64,000 nt of DNA from Aureimonas ureilytica (GTDB taxonomy: Bacteria; Pseudomonadota; Alphaproteobacteria; Rhizobiales; Rhizobiaceae): the NCBI RefSeq assembly GCF_001475935.1, contig NZ_LDQA01000024.1, forward strand, positions 104,429-168,428. The letters are read 5' to 3'. Numbering within the stretch: the first letter of the stretch is position 1; every line of letters starts with the position of its first letter. Under the pieces are notes generated by a model. The model did no database searches and had not been told where the DNA came from. It saw nothing but the letters and a program-made list of their open reading frames with translations. Below are positions 34,797 to 43,360 of the stretch, piece by piece. The translations under genes and the position numbers were made by a program.

Positions 34797-35807
34797 ATGA
34801 CATTGAAGATCGGTGTGATCGGCACGGGCGCCATTGGCCAGGAACATATCGCGCGCCTCAACGGCAAGCTGGCCGGCTCGACCGTCACCGCTGTCAACGA
34901 CATCAACCCGGACAGCGCCCGCGCCACCGCCGAGCGGTATTGCCCCGGTGCGCGCGTTCATGAAACGGGCCAGGGCGTGATCGACGATCCCGATGTCGAT
35001 GCGGTCGTCGTCACCTCCTGGGGGCCGAGCCACGAGGAATTCGTGCTGGCTTCGATTGCCGCCGGCAAGCCGGTCTTCTGCGAGAAGCCGCTTGCCACCA
35101 CGGCAGACGCGTGCCGGCGCATCGTGGAGGCGGAGATCGCGAGTGGACGCCATCTCGTGCAGGTTGGCTTCATGCGCCGCTACGATGCAGGCTACCGGCT
35201 TCTGAAGGGCGTTGTGACCTCGGGCCGGATCGGCGAGCCGCTGATGCTGCACTCGGCCCATCGCAACCCGACCGTTCCCGCCCATTATGTCGGCGACATG
35301 GGCATCACCGACACGTTCATCCACGAGATCGACGTTCTGCGCTGGCTGGTGGACGATGATTACGTCTCGGCGCAGGTGATCCAGGGCAAGCGCTCGCGCC
35401 ATGCCAAGGAAGGTCTGGACGACCCTTACGTCGTGGTGCTCAAGACCAGGTCCGGCATCGTCATGGACACCGAGATCTTCGTGAACTGCCAGTTTGGCTA
35501 CGACATCCAGTGCCAGATCGTCGGCGAGGACGGCACGGCCAACCTGCCCGAGCCGATCAGCGTGCCGCTCCGTCACCAGTCCCTCGCGGGGCAGGAGATC
35601 ATGATGGACTGGAAGCTGCGCTTCATCGACTCCTACGATGTCGAGTTGCAGGAATGGGTTCAGGCGACGGTGAAGGGCGAGGTCACCGGCCCGACCGCCT
35701 GGGATGGCTATTTCGCCGCCGTGACCTCTGACGCCTGCGTCGAGGCCAAGCGCACGGGGCAGATCGTCCCGATCACCACCATGGACAAGCCGGCCTTCTA
35801 CCGCTGA
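34797..35807 (+). CDS. iolG: myo-Inositol 2-dehydrogenase IolG
   Basis: 336-residue Gfo/Idh/MocA enzyme that oxidises myo-inositol to 2-keto-myo-inositol, the first catabolic step. [47 protein letters not shown] and the catalytic [16 protein letters not shown] are the pattern I know from bacterial IolG/IdhA. It lies between the other oxidoreductase and iolD in the rightward operon (50 and 42 bases apart), so uptake and the first and third steps are co-transcribed, while IolE, IolB and IolC come from the leftward operon. Confidence 0.94.
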   Translation: MTLKIGVIGTGAIGQEHIARLNGKLAGSTVTAVNDINPDSARATAERYCPGARVHETGQGVIDDPDVDAVVVTSWGPSHEEFVLASIAAGKPVFCEKPLATTADACRRIVEAEIASGRHLVQVGFMRRYDAGYRLLKGVVTSGRIGEPLMLHSAHRNPTVPAHYVGDMGITDTFIHEIDVLRWLVDDDYVSAQVIQGKRSRHAKEGLDDPYVVVLKTRSGIVMDTEIFVNCQFGYDIQCQIVGEDGTANLPEPISVPLRHQSLAGQEIMMDWKLRFIDSYDVELQEWVQATVKGEVTGPTAWDGYFAAVTSDACVEAKRTGQIVPITTMDKPAFYR

Positions 35808-35849
35808 CCCCTGACGGGACGGAACGGAAAGGCCGAGGAGAGCAAAGAC

Positions 35850-37703
35850 ATGACGAAGACGATCCGGTTGACGGCGGCGCAGGCCGTGGTGCGCTTCATG
35901 ATGGCGCAGAAGACTGTCGTGGAGGGGCAGACCGTGCCGATCTTCGCCGGCTGCTGGGCGATCTTCGGCCATGGCAATGTGGCGGGCATGGGTGAGGCGC
36001 TCCATGGCGTGAAGGACGCGTTTCCGACCTTCCGCGCCCATAACGAGCAGGGCATGGCCCATGCGGCCATCGCCTTCGCCAAAGCCTCGTTCCGCCGTCG
36101 CTTCATGGCCTGCACGACCTCGATCGGCCCCGGCGCGCTCAACATGGTGACGGCGGCGGGCGTCGCGCATGTGAACCGCCTGCCGGTTCTCTTCCTGCCG
36201 GGCGATGTCTTCGCCAACCGCCTGCCCGACCCCGTGCTTCAGCAGATCGAGAATTTCGGCGACGGCACCGTCTCGGCCTCCGACTGCTTCCGCCCTGTCT
36301 CGAAATATTTCGACCGCATCCAGCGGCCCGAACAACTGATCCCGGCGCTTCAGCGCACCATGCAGGTGCTGACCGATCCCGTGGATTGCGGGCCGGTCAC
36401 CCTCTCGCTCTGCCAGGACGTGCAGGCCGAGGCCTACGACTTTCCCGCTGCCCTGTTCGAAGAGCGCGTCTGGAACAGGCGTCGGCCCCGGCCGGACGAG
36501 GACGAGCTGGCCCATGCGGTCTCGCTGATCCGCGCCTCGAAGCGACCGATGATCGTGGCGGGCGGCGGCGTTCTCTATTCCGAGGCGACGGCGGACCTTC
36601 TCGCCTTTGCCGAAACGCACGGCGTGCCCGTCGCCGTCACGCAGGCCGGCAAATCCGCCATCGACGAGACGCATGATCTGGCGCTGGGCTCGGTTGGCGT
36701 GACCGGCACATCGGCCGCCAATGCGCTCGCCGCCGAGGCCGATCTGGTTCTGGCCGTCGGCACGCGGCTTCAGGATTTCACGACAGGCTCCTGGGCCTTG
36801 TTCCGCGAGGAGGGGCTGAAGGTCGTCGGCCTCAATGTCGCGGCCTATGACGCCGTGAAGCACGGCTCCGTGCCATTGGTGGCGGACGCCAAGGTCGGGC
36901 TGAAGCTGCTTTCGGAAGATCTGGCCGGCTGGAAAGCCGACTCCGCCCATACGTCCCGCGCCCATGCCGAGCGCGTGTCCTGGTTCGAGGCGGCGGGCAA
37001 GGCGCTCGCCACCTCCAACGCCGAGTTGCCGTCCGATGCGCAGGTGATCGGCGCGGTCGCGCGCGCGCGGGGCACCGAGAACTCCATCGTCGTCTGCGCG
37101 GCCGGCGGCCTGCCGGGCGAGTTGCACAAGCTCTGGGCGCCGACGCAGCCCGGCGGCTACCATCTCGAATACGGCTTCTCCTGCATGGGCTACGAGATCG
37201 CCGGGGGCCTCGGCGTCAAGATGGCGCGGCCCGAAAAGGACGTCGTCGTCATGGTCGGCGACGGGTCCTACATGATGCTGAATTCCGAGCTCGCGACATC
37301 TGTCATGCTCGGGCAGAAGCTCACGGTCGTGCTGCTCGACAACCGCGGCTATGGCTGCATCAATCGGCTCCAGATGGCCTGCGGCGGCGCGAACTTCAAC
37401 AATCTTCTGGAGGACTGCCGGCAGGAGGTCGTGCCTGAAATCGACTTCGTGGCCCATGCGAAGGCCATGGGCGCGCTGGCCGAGAAGGTCTCTTCCATCG
37501 CCGATCTGGAAGCCGCGCTGGAGCGCACGCGCGCCAACACGCGCTCCACCGTGATCCTGATCGACACCCATCCGCTGATCACCACGGAGGCCGGCGGCCA
37601 TTGGTGGGACGTGGCCGTACCGGAGGTCTCGGATCGCGCCGAGATCGCGCCCGCGCGCGAACGATACGAGAAGAACCGTGCCTTCCAGCGCGCGATCAAC
37701 TGA
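35850..37703 (+). CDS. iolD: 3D-trihydroxycyclohexane-1,2-dione acylhydrolase IolD
   Basis: 617-residue thiamine-diphosphate enzyme that opens the inositol ring, giving 5-deoxy-glucuronate. The catalytic-Glu region AHNEQGMAHAAIAFAKASF comes first, a middle domain with VGTRLQDFTTGSW follows, and the cofactor motif VMVGDGSYMMLNSELATS ending in LLDNRGYGCINR (GDGS to N) stands in the C-terminal third. Length is typical (about 610-640). Last gene of the rightward operon; in most rhizobia iolD lies inside iolCDEB, so its relocation to this operon is a local rearrangement. Confidence 0.95.
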   Translation: MTKTIRLTAAQAVVRFMMAQKTVVEGQTVPIFAGCWAIFGHGNVAGMGEALHGVKDAFPTFRAHNEQGMAHAAIAFAKASFRRRFMACTTSIGPGALNMVTAAGVAHVNRLPVLFLPGDVFANRLPDPVLQQIENFGDGTVSASDCFRPVSKYFDRIQRPEQLIPALQRTMQVLTDPVDCGPVTLSLCQDVQAEAYDFPAALFEERVWNRRRPRPDEDELAHAVSLIRASKRPMIVAGGGVLYSEATADLLAFAETHGVPVAVTQAGKSAIDETHDLALGSVGVTGTSAANALAAEADLVLAVGTRLQDFTTGSWALFREEGLKVVGLNVAAYDAVKHGSVPLVADAKVGLKLLSEDLAGWKADSAHTSRAHAERVSWFEAAGKALATSNAELPSDAQVIGAVARARGTENSIVVCAAGGLPGELHKLWAPTQPGGYHLEYGFSCMGYEIAGGLGVKMARPEKDVVVMVGDGSYMMLNSELATSVMLGQKLTVVLLDNRGYGCINRLQMACGGANFNNLLEDCRQEVVPEIDFVAHAKAMGALAEKVSSIADLEAALERTRANTRSTVILIDTHPLITTEAGGHWWDVAVPEVSDRAEIAPARERYEKNRAFQRAIN

Positions 37704-37710
37704 TCGCGCG
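37689..37710 (+). terminator. Hairpin over the iolD stop codon
   Basis: CGCGCGATCA (37689-37698) and TGATCGCGCG (37701-37710) are exact inverse copies with a 2-base loop, and the TGA is inside the right arm. No T tract follows, so it may be only a weak end signal. The rest of the gap to 37880 holds nothing I recognise. Confidence 0.3.
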
Positions 37711-37880
37711 AAGGGCGCTTAGAGCCGGGGGCAAAACCCTGCGGGTCGATCCGTCGGGTGCTTCCGCCCCCGATCATCGTTGCCGATGCTCGCCGATGCG
37801 CTGCATCGTCTGCGCTCGGCGCCTCGTCGGGAACGCAAGTCCCTCGCCGGCTCTCCACCGCAGGGTTCTGTCCCCGTCTC

Positions 37881-38921
37881 TTACGCCGAGGCCCGCAACA
37901 CGAGGTCGCCATCCACCAGGAGATGGCGGCCCGCTTCCGGTTCGCCTTGCCTGTCGCGGGCGGGGTCGAGGCGCTGGAGCAGGAGGTCAAGCGCGAGCCG
38001 GCCCATCTCGCCGGTGTTCTGCTGAACGGTGGTGAGCGGCGGCCAGATATATTCCGACAAGGGCTGGTTGTCGTGGCCGGCGACGCGAAATTCGCAGTCG
38101 GGGCCAAGCCCGATGCGCCGGCCCGCCTGATTGAGCGCGGCCATGACGCCGAAAGCGATGCGGTCATTGCCGCAAAGAAGGCTTCTGGTCGGAAAGCCCT
38201 CGCCCTTCAGAAGTCGCTGGGTCTGTTCGAAGGCGTAGCGCTCGAACTCCCAGCTGGTCGAGGGCTCGACCGCGACGAAGCGCGGCTCCAGCCCCCGTCG
38301 GCGCATGGTCTGCGCATAGGCCTCGCGCCGTGCCGCGCCGTTGGCGTTGACATGGGGCATGTCGAAATAGGACGGCCCTTCGCCGAAGCGCGAGAGATAG
38401 TCCGTCATGAGGGCCATGGACTGGCCATTGTTCGTGCCGACGAAAGCTTCCTCGTCATCGAAGGGCGAGTCGATGAAGACGATGGGCAGGCTGCGCGCCG
38501 TCGCTTTGACCCGCGCGCGGTGCGCCGCATCGCCGCCCACCGGCGACAGGATCACCCCCGCTGCGTTCAGTTGCGACAGGGTTTCCAGCGCGTCCTCTTC
38601 CATCTCCGGCTTGCCGTCGGAGGAAAAGACGAAGGTCAGATACCCCTCGTGTGCGGCACGGTCCTCGATCTGCCGGCGCAGGCCCGCATAGAATGGGTCG
38701 AGCGAATTGGGAAAGATCAGCCCGACAATCTTGGTCTGGCGACGGTTCAGGTTGACCGCGAAGAGATTGGGTCGGAACCCCGTTTCCCGCAGCCCCTCCT
38801 CGATCCGTTCGCGCAGCTTGGGACGGATCGAACTCGCATCCTGAAAATATTTCGATACGGTGGGGCGCGACAGGCCGACCGCTTGCGCGAAGTCTTCCAT
38901 GGTGCGCACGCGCTTGATCAT
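37881..38921 (-). CDS. LacI-family transcriptional regulator
   Basis: 346 residues from ATG 38921 (MIKRVRTMEDFAQAVG). The N-terminal HTH reads DFAQAVGLSRPTVSKYFQD, with hinge RPNLFAVNLNRRQTKIVGLIFPN. The C-terminal type 1 PBP-like effector domain includes GNDRIAFGVMAALNQAG and TTVQQNTGEMGRLAL. The frame stays open to 39002, and the start is not fixed by a strong ribosome site. It is divergent from the SDR operon at 39119, with a dyad and the shared 17-mer in the gap. The natural reading is a repressor of that operon, and perhaps also of the FrcBCA-like transporter at 20035. Confidence 0.9.
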   Translation of the reverse strand: MIKRVRTMEDFAQAVGLSRPTVSKYFQDASSIRPKLRERIEEGLRETGFRPNLFAVNLNRRQTKIVGLIFPNSLDPFYAGLRRQIEDRAAHEGYLTFVFSSDGKPEMEEDALETLSQLNAAGVILSPVGGDAAHRARVKATARSLPIVFIDSPFDDEEAFVGTNNGQSMALMTDYLSRFGEGPSYFDMPHVNANGAARREAYAQTMRRRGLEPRFVAVEPSTSWEFERYAFEQTQRLLKGEGFPTRSLLCGNDRIAFGVMAALNQAGRRIGLGPDCEFRVAGHDNQPLSEYIWPPLTTVQQNTGEMGRLALDLLLQRLDPARDRQGEPEAGRHLLVDGDLVLRASA

Positions 38922-39003
38922 CGTCTCGTCGCTCAAGATTGGTTCCCGCGCAGTGTCTAAAATCCTTGCGCCCGATGCCATGGTCGCAGTGGTCGGCCTC
39001 AAA

Positions 39004-39041
39004 CCTATTCTTTCCTTGATCTTGACGCGAGAAAAAATAGG
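39004..39041. promoter_or_regulatory. Operator/promoter region of the SDR operon with the shared 17-mer
   Basis: An inverted repeat with 10 of 11 matches (39004-39014 and 39031-39041) encloses a 16-base spacer. The 17-mer TTGACGCGAGAAAAAAT (39022-39038), identical to 19713-19729, overlaps it. A further TTGACG (39044-39049) could serve as -35, with TAGCCT 17 bases downstream as a poor -10. It lies in the LacI-SDR divergent gap. Confidence 0.5.
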
Positions 39042-39118
39042 AATTGACGGGCGTTATCTCTGCTCCTAGCCTTCTACGAAAAAGTCCAGCGACGAAATGG
39101 GCGGATCGGGAGGAGAGG

Positions 39119-39895
39119 ATGCCAGGGGATATGCAGGGCAAAATCGCGCTCGTCACGGGCACGACCGGCATTGCGCGCGCCACCGCGCTGCGCCTCTCAG
39201 CCGGGGGAGCGCAAGTCCTGGCGCTCGGCATCGACGAGGCCGGCAATGCCGCCTTGGCGGAGGCCGACCCGCGTCTCGTCGTCCGGCGCGCGGATGTTTC
39301 CGTCCCAGCCGAGGTCGAGGCCGCACTGGGGTTCTGCGAAGAGCGGTTCGGCGGGCTCGACATCATCGTCAACTCTGCCGCGATCCACCCTTACGGCGAT
39401 GCGGTCGAGACCGATCCCAAGACCTTTCTGCGCTGCCTCGCGGTCAATGTCGGCTCCATTCATCTGACGGCCCGATGGGGCGTACCCTTGATGCGCCAGC
39501 GCCGCGGCGGGGCCATCGTCAATCTGTCGAGCGTGCAGGGCCATGCCTGCCAGCGGGGCGTTGCGGCCTATGTCGCGTCCAAAGGCGCCATTCACGCGCT
39601 GACACGCGCCATGGCGCTCGACTTCGCGCCCGATCGCATCCGCGTGACGTCCGTCAGCCCCGGCTCGGTGCGCACACCCATTCTGGAACTTGCCGCCCGC
39701 ACCTTCGACGGGCCGGGGGCCGATGTGGATGCGGTGTTTCAGCGCTTCGGCGCGGCGCACCCGATCGGGCGGATCGGCGAGCCGGAGGAGGTGGCCGATC
39801 TCATCGCCTTCCTTGCCTCCGACCGCGCGGGCTTCATCACCGGATCGGACCATTGCATCGACGGCGGGCTTCTGGCCGGCCTCGGCGTGCGCTGA
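39119..39895 (+). CDS. SDR-family oxidoreductase with shortened cofactor loop
   Basis: 258-residue short-chain dehydrogenase. Catalytic residues are intact (NSAA, Ser in NLSSVQG, YVASK), as is the C-terminal GFITGSDHCIDGG. The cofactor loop reads TGTTGIARA, one residue shorter than the usual TGxxxGxG and with Ala in place of the last Gly. The neighbouring bases give no sign of a frameshift, since similarity holds on both sides. The ATG at 39119 follows GGGAGGAGAGG. First gene after the LacI-controlled promoter, 11 bases before an aldose-epimerase-like gene. Substrate unknown, presumably a sugar or sugar derivative. Confidence 0.88.
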   Translation: MPGDMQGKIALVTGTTGIARATALRLSAGGAQVLALGIDEAGNAALAEADPRLVVRRADVSVPAEVEAALGFCEERFGGLDIIVNSAAIHPYGDAVETDPKTFLRCLAVNVGSIHLTARWGVPLMRQRRGGAIVNLSSVQGHACQRGVAAYVASKGAIHALTRAMALDFAPDRIRVTSVSPGSVRTPILELAARTFDGPGADVDAVFQRFGAAHPIGRIGEPEEVADLIAFLASDRAGFITGSDHCIDGGLLAGLGVR

Positions 39896-39906
39896 GGGAG
39901 AGGATC

Positions 39907-40863
39907 ATGCAGGGCTGGACTCTCACCTGGGACCGGGGCCGGGCCGTGGTCACGCCCGCCGGTGCCATGCTGCACCATCTCACGTTCGACCTGGGCAATG
40001 GCCGAAGCGTCGCGCCCTTCGCGGAAGCCGCTTGGCACGACGAGCCGGAAATTCAGGGCGACGAGACGCTGGCCCAGCATCTGCGCCTGCTCGGCGGCGA
40101 ATGGGCCTGTGTGCCCTTCGGCACCACGCAGATCGACCCCGGCCACCATGGCTACGGCTCGAACGCCGAATGGGAATTGGTCGAGGACGGCGAGGGCACG
40201 ATCCATCTCGCCTGCGCCTTTCCGGCGGGTCATCCGGTCGAGCGTCTGGAGCGCCGCATCAGAGGCGTGCCGGGCAAGGCGGCGGTGGAGTTTTCGCTTC
40301 GCGTGGTGACGCGCATCGATTGCGCGCTGCCGATCGGGCTGCATCCGATCTTCAAGCTGCCGGAGACGACCGGCACGCTTCATCTGGAGCCCGCGCCGTT
40401 CGAGCGAGGCCAGGTTTTCCCCGAGCCCTTCCAGCCCGGCGTGTCGCGGCTGGCGACGGGCTCCCTCTTCTCACGGCTCGACGCGGTGGACACTCTGGAC
40501 GGCGAGCCGGTCTCGCTCGCCGCCTTGCCGGCCCCCGGCCTGTTCGAAGAACTGGTGCAGCTGTGGAAGCTTGAGGGCTCCATCGCGCTGCGCGACGAGA
40601 CGGCCGGAACGCGCGTCCGTTTCGAATGGGACAAGGGCGCTTTCCCTCATTGCCTCCTCTGGATCAGTCAGGCCGGACGCACGGCCAAGCCCTGGAACGG
40701 GCGCTTCCGAGGGCTCGGCATCGAACCCGTCGCCTCGGCCTTCGACCGCACCGATCTTCTGGACGGCAGTTTCAGCCGCGAGGGCGTGTCGCAACCCTTC
40801 CGGGCCGGCGAGCCTTGGGACACGCGCTACCGCATCTCGGCCGAGGCGCTCGCCTCCGCCTGA
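39907..40863 (+). CDS. Aldose 1-epimerase-like (galactose mutarotase fold) protein
   Basis: 318 residues. Composition and motifs (GLHPIFKLPETTGTLHLE, a conserved His in the sugar-binding cleft, and LWISQAGRTAKPWNGRFRGL with IEPV near the end) fit the galactose mutarotase-like superfamily, probably a DUF4432-type or aldose epimerase relative. It would interconvert anomers of the imported or oxidised sugar. It follows the SDR by 11 bases. Its last 37 bases overlap the convergent ROK regulator gene. Specific function is not assignable. Confidence 0.75.
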   Translation: MQGWTLTWDRGRAVVTPAGAMLHHLTFDLGNGRSVAPFAEAAWHDEPEIQGDETLAQHLRLLGGEWACVPFGTTQIDPGHHGYGSNAEWELVEDGEGTIHLACAFPAGHPVERLERRIRGVPGKAAVEFSLRVVTRIDCALPIGLHPIFKLPETTGTLHLEPAPFERGQVFPEPFQPGVSRLATGSLFSRLDAVDTLDGEPVSLAALPAPGLFEELVQLWKLEGSIALRDETAGTRVRFEWDKGAFPHCLLWISQAGRTAKPWNGRFRGLGIEPVASAFDRTDLLDGSFSREGVSQPFRAGEPWDTRYRISAEALASA

Positions 40864-42068
40864 TCGGGGTCGGCACGGCGGAATACGAAATCCTCGTCCA
40901 CCGACAGGTGCCGGCGATGCAGAAGCCCCGCGCCGCCGAGCGCCGCGCCTGCCTCGCCCGAGTGCGACAGGCGCAAGGCGGGCAGCGGCTGGCCGGGCAG
41001 GAGATGGCGTCGGAGCGCCTGCTTGACCTCAGCCTCGCCTGTCGCGAAGAGCGCGGCGACAGGGCCGCCCAGCACGATCTCGCTGGGGTCGATCAGGGCC
41101 GTGATCGTGGCGAGGCCGCGCCCGAGATAATGCGCCCATTCGCCGAGGCAGCGCCGCGCTGACGCCTCGCCGGCTCCAATGCCGGCGAGAAGCGCGTCCA
41201 GTTCTCGGGTTCCGCCAAGGTCGTGGTATCGGTGCAGGATCGCGTCCCGCCCGACGAAGGATTCCAGCGAGCCGGGCAGGGCGGCATCCGGCAGGAAGCC
41301 TTTCTCGCCCAACGGCATATGTCCGATCTCCCCGGCATAGCCATGCGCGCCCCGCTGCAAGGCGCCATCCGCCAGGATCGCGCCCCCGACCCCGGCATCC
41401 AGCAGAAGATGCACGCTGCGAGAGCCTGCACTCGCGCCGTCCCGCAACCCATCGGCCACCGCGAAGGCGTTGGCGTCGTTCTCGACCTCGATCTCGGCGA
41501 TGTCCGGGAAGGCGCGGCGCAGGGCCTCGCGAAGCTGCCAGCCCGTCCAGCCGAGAATGGGCAGGCGCAGCACCAGGCCGCGCTCGTCCACCACGCCCGG
41601 CACGGCCACGCAAAGGCCGCGCACCGGCCCGGCCGCGCTAAGTCGCTCACGAAAACCGATAATGCGCTCGGCAAGTGTCTCGGCCATGCGCTCCGGCCCC
41701 ATCGCGGCGGAGCTCATGGGCAGCCGCTCCTGCGTCAGAACCCGGCCGGCGAAATCGAGCGCCAGAAGATGCAGATGATCGATGCCGAGATCGACGCCGA
41801 TGAAGGTGCCATGGGCGGCGTTCAACGCCAGGAGCGTGCCGGGTCGCCCGATGCGCGGCGTATCACCGTTGCTCTGAGGCTCGGTTGCAGCCTCACCCGC
41901 GTCCCGAACCAGTCCATCTTTCATCAAACCGGCTACGATGCTGCTCGCCGTCGATCGCGTGAGGCCCAACTCGCGGGCCAAATCGGCGCGGCTCAGCGTG
42001 CCCGCGCGGAGCAGGGCGGCCAGCGCCCGCTTCTCGTTGATGTGGCGGACGGTCTGGGGCATCGACAT
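40827..42068 (-). CDS. ROK-family transcriptional regulator (NagC/XylR type)
   Basis: 413 residues. The N-terminal winged HTH (LSRADLARELGLTRSTASSI) is followed by a ROK domain with GVDLGIDHLHLL, VENDANAFAVADGL and LDAGVGGAIL. The usual CxCGxxGC zinc cluster is missing: after GEIGHMPLG the chain reads EKGFLPDAALPGSLE. It is therefore probably a sugar-sensing repressor without kinase activity. It is divergent from the Gfo/Idh operon at 42281; a dyad resembling XylR-type sites lies between them. Its 3' end overlaps the aldose-epimerase-like gene. Confidence 0.9.
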   Translation of the reverse strand: MSMPQTVRHINEKRALAALLRAGTLSRADLARELGLTRSTASSIVAGLMKDGLVRDAGEAATEPQSNGDTPRIGRPGTLLALNAAHGTFIGVDLGIDHLHLLALDFAGRVLTQERLPMSSAAMGPERMAETLAERIIGFRERLSAAGPVRGLCVAVPGVVDERGLVLRLPILGWTGWQLREALRRAFPDIAEIEVENDANAFAVADGLRDGASAGSRSVHLLLDAGVGGAILADGALQRGAHGYAGEIGHMPLGEKGFLPDAALPGSLESFVGRDAILHRYHDLGGTRELDALLAGIGAGEASARRCLGEWAHYLGRGLATITALIDPSEIVLGGPVAALFATGEAEVKQALRRHLLPGQPLPALRLSHSGEAGAALGGAGLLHRRHLSVDEDFVFRRADPDQAEASASAEMR

Positions 42069-42120
42069 GGTGGGCTCTTCGATCCGGTCACACGCAAAAG
42101 CCCTTGACTTCTACCCAATC

Positions 42121-42147
42121 CTTTGTTTGTTTCCAACCCGAACAAAG
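42121..42147. promoter_or_regulatory. Candidate operator of the ROK regulator
   Basis: CTTTGTT (42121-42127) and AACAAAG (42141-42147) form a perfect inverted repeat around 13 bases, with ACCCA and TGGGT further out on each side. It resembles TTTGTTT...AACAAA operators of XylR-type ROK repressors. It lies in the gap between the divergent ROK regulator and Gfo/Idh operon. Confidence 0.5.
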
Positions 42148-42280
42148 TATGGGTTGCAGGGATCGAGGCGTCGGGGAGGGCGGCTTTCCATCCGGATCCT
42201 GCTTCGGGCTCAGCCCTGGCCTGCCACCGACATCTTCCGCCTTCGCATTCCCAATCGCTGTTTCCCGTCAGGACCATTCC

Positions 42281-43360
42281 ATGCCCCCAAAGGAAGACCG
42301 GCGTCTTCGCGTCGGCGTTCTCGGCGCCGGCCAGATCGCCCAGGCCGCCCATTTCGAAAGCTGCACCAAGGCGGCCAACGCCGATCTCTTCGCCATTTGC
42401 GACGTCGCGGACGATCTGCGCGAGCGCATGGCGATCACGCACGGGGCCGAGAAGTCCTTCTCCGATTACGATGCCATGCTGGCGGACCCCGAGGTCGAGG
42501 CGGTCATCATCGCCACGGCCGACGCCTTCCACGTTCCGGCCTCGATCCGCGCGCTGGAAGCGGGCAAGCATGTCCTCTGCGAAAAGCCGGTCGGGCTGAC
42601 GGTGGAGGAGGCCGAGGCGCTGAAACAGGCGGTCGCCGCCTCCGGCCTGACCTTTCAGGTCGGACATATGAAGCGCTACGATGCCGGCCTTCAGGCCGCC
42701 AAGCGCTTCATCGACGACGAAATGGGCGATCTCGTCGCGCTGAAAGCCTGGTATTGCGACTCGACCCATCGCTATCCGATGACCGACGCCGTGCAGCCGC
42801 TGGTCGTCACCAGCGCGCGGGCGCGCAAGCCCTCCGAGAACCCCAAGGCCAACCTGCGCCGCTATTACATGCTGGCCCATGGTTGCCATCTCATCGACAC
42901 CGCGCGCTATTTCGCGGGGGATATCGTGGCCGTGGAGGCACGCCTGTCGGAGCGCGGCGGGATGTGGTGCTGGTTCGTGGATGTCGAGTTCGCCAATGGC
43001 ACGCTCGGCCATCTCGATCTCACCGTCGCCGTGCGCATGGACTGGCACGAGGGCTTCCAGATCTACGGCCGCAACGGCAGCGTCCTCGGCAAGACCTTCA
43101 ATCCCTGGTACTACAAATCGAGCGAGGTCGATATCTTCCGCGAGGCGGATGGGGCGACGCATCGCGTGCTCGGCGCGGACGGGCATTTCTACCGCCGCCA
43201 GCTGGAAGGCTTCGCGCGCACCGTTCTTCAGGGCGGGCCGATGACCGGCGCCGATGTGAACGATGGTCTGGCCTCCGTGCGCGGCATGGTCGCCATCGCG
43301 CGCTCGGTGGAAGCGGGCGGGAAGCGCGTGGCGCTCGCCGACGTTTCGGGAGGCGTGTGA
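42281..43360 (+). CDS. Gfo/Idh/MocA-family oxidoreductase
   Basis: 359-residue NAD(P)-dependent sugar oxidoreductase. It has the Rossmann motif GVLGAGQIAQAAHFE, CEKPVGLTVEEAE, QVGHMKRYDAG and the active-site helix LAHGCHLIDTARYFAG. First of five tightly packed genes; its TGA overlaps the next ATG (TGATG at 43358-43362). The ATG at 42281 is chosen because similarity begins shortly after it. Pairing with a TIM-barrel isomerase is common in pathways that oxidise a sugar ring position before rearrangement. The substrate is unknown. Confidence 0.9.
   Translation: MPPKEDRRLRVGVLGAGQIAQAAHFESCTKAANADLFAICDVADDLRERMAITHGAEKSFSDYDAMLADPEVEAVIIATADAFHVPASIRALEAGKHVLCEKPVGLTVEEAEALKQAVAASGLTFQVGHMKRYDAGLQAAKRFIDDEMGDLVALKAWYCDSTHRYPMTDAVQPLVVTSARARKPSENPKANLRRYYMLAHGCHLIDTARYFAGDIVAVEARLSERGGMWCWFVDVEFANGTLGHLDLTVAVRMDWHEGFQIYGRNGSVLGKTFNPWYYKSSEVDIFREADGATHRVLGADGHFYRRQLEGFARTVLQGGPMTGADVNDGLASVRGMVAIARSVEAGGKRVALADVSGGV

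Noticed and set aside
34782..37601. A 939-codon open frame on the minus strand
   Set aside because: It lies exactly antisense to iolG and iolD, whose motifs and lengths are certain. GC-rich third positions keep the opposite frame open, and the translation is His/Arg/Asp-rich with no recognisable domain.
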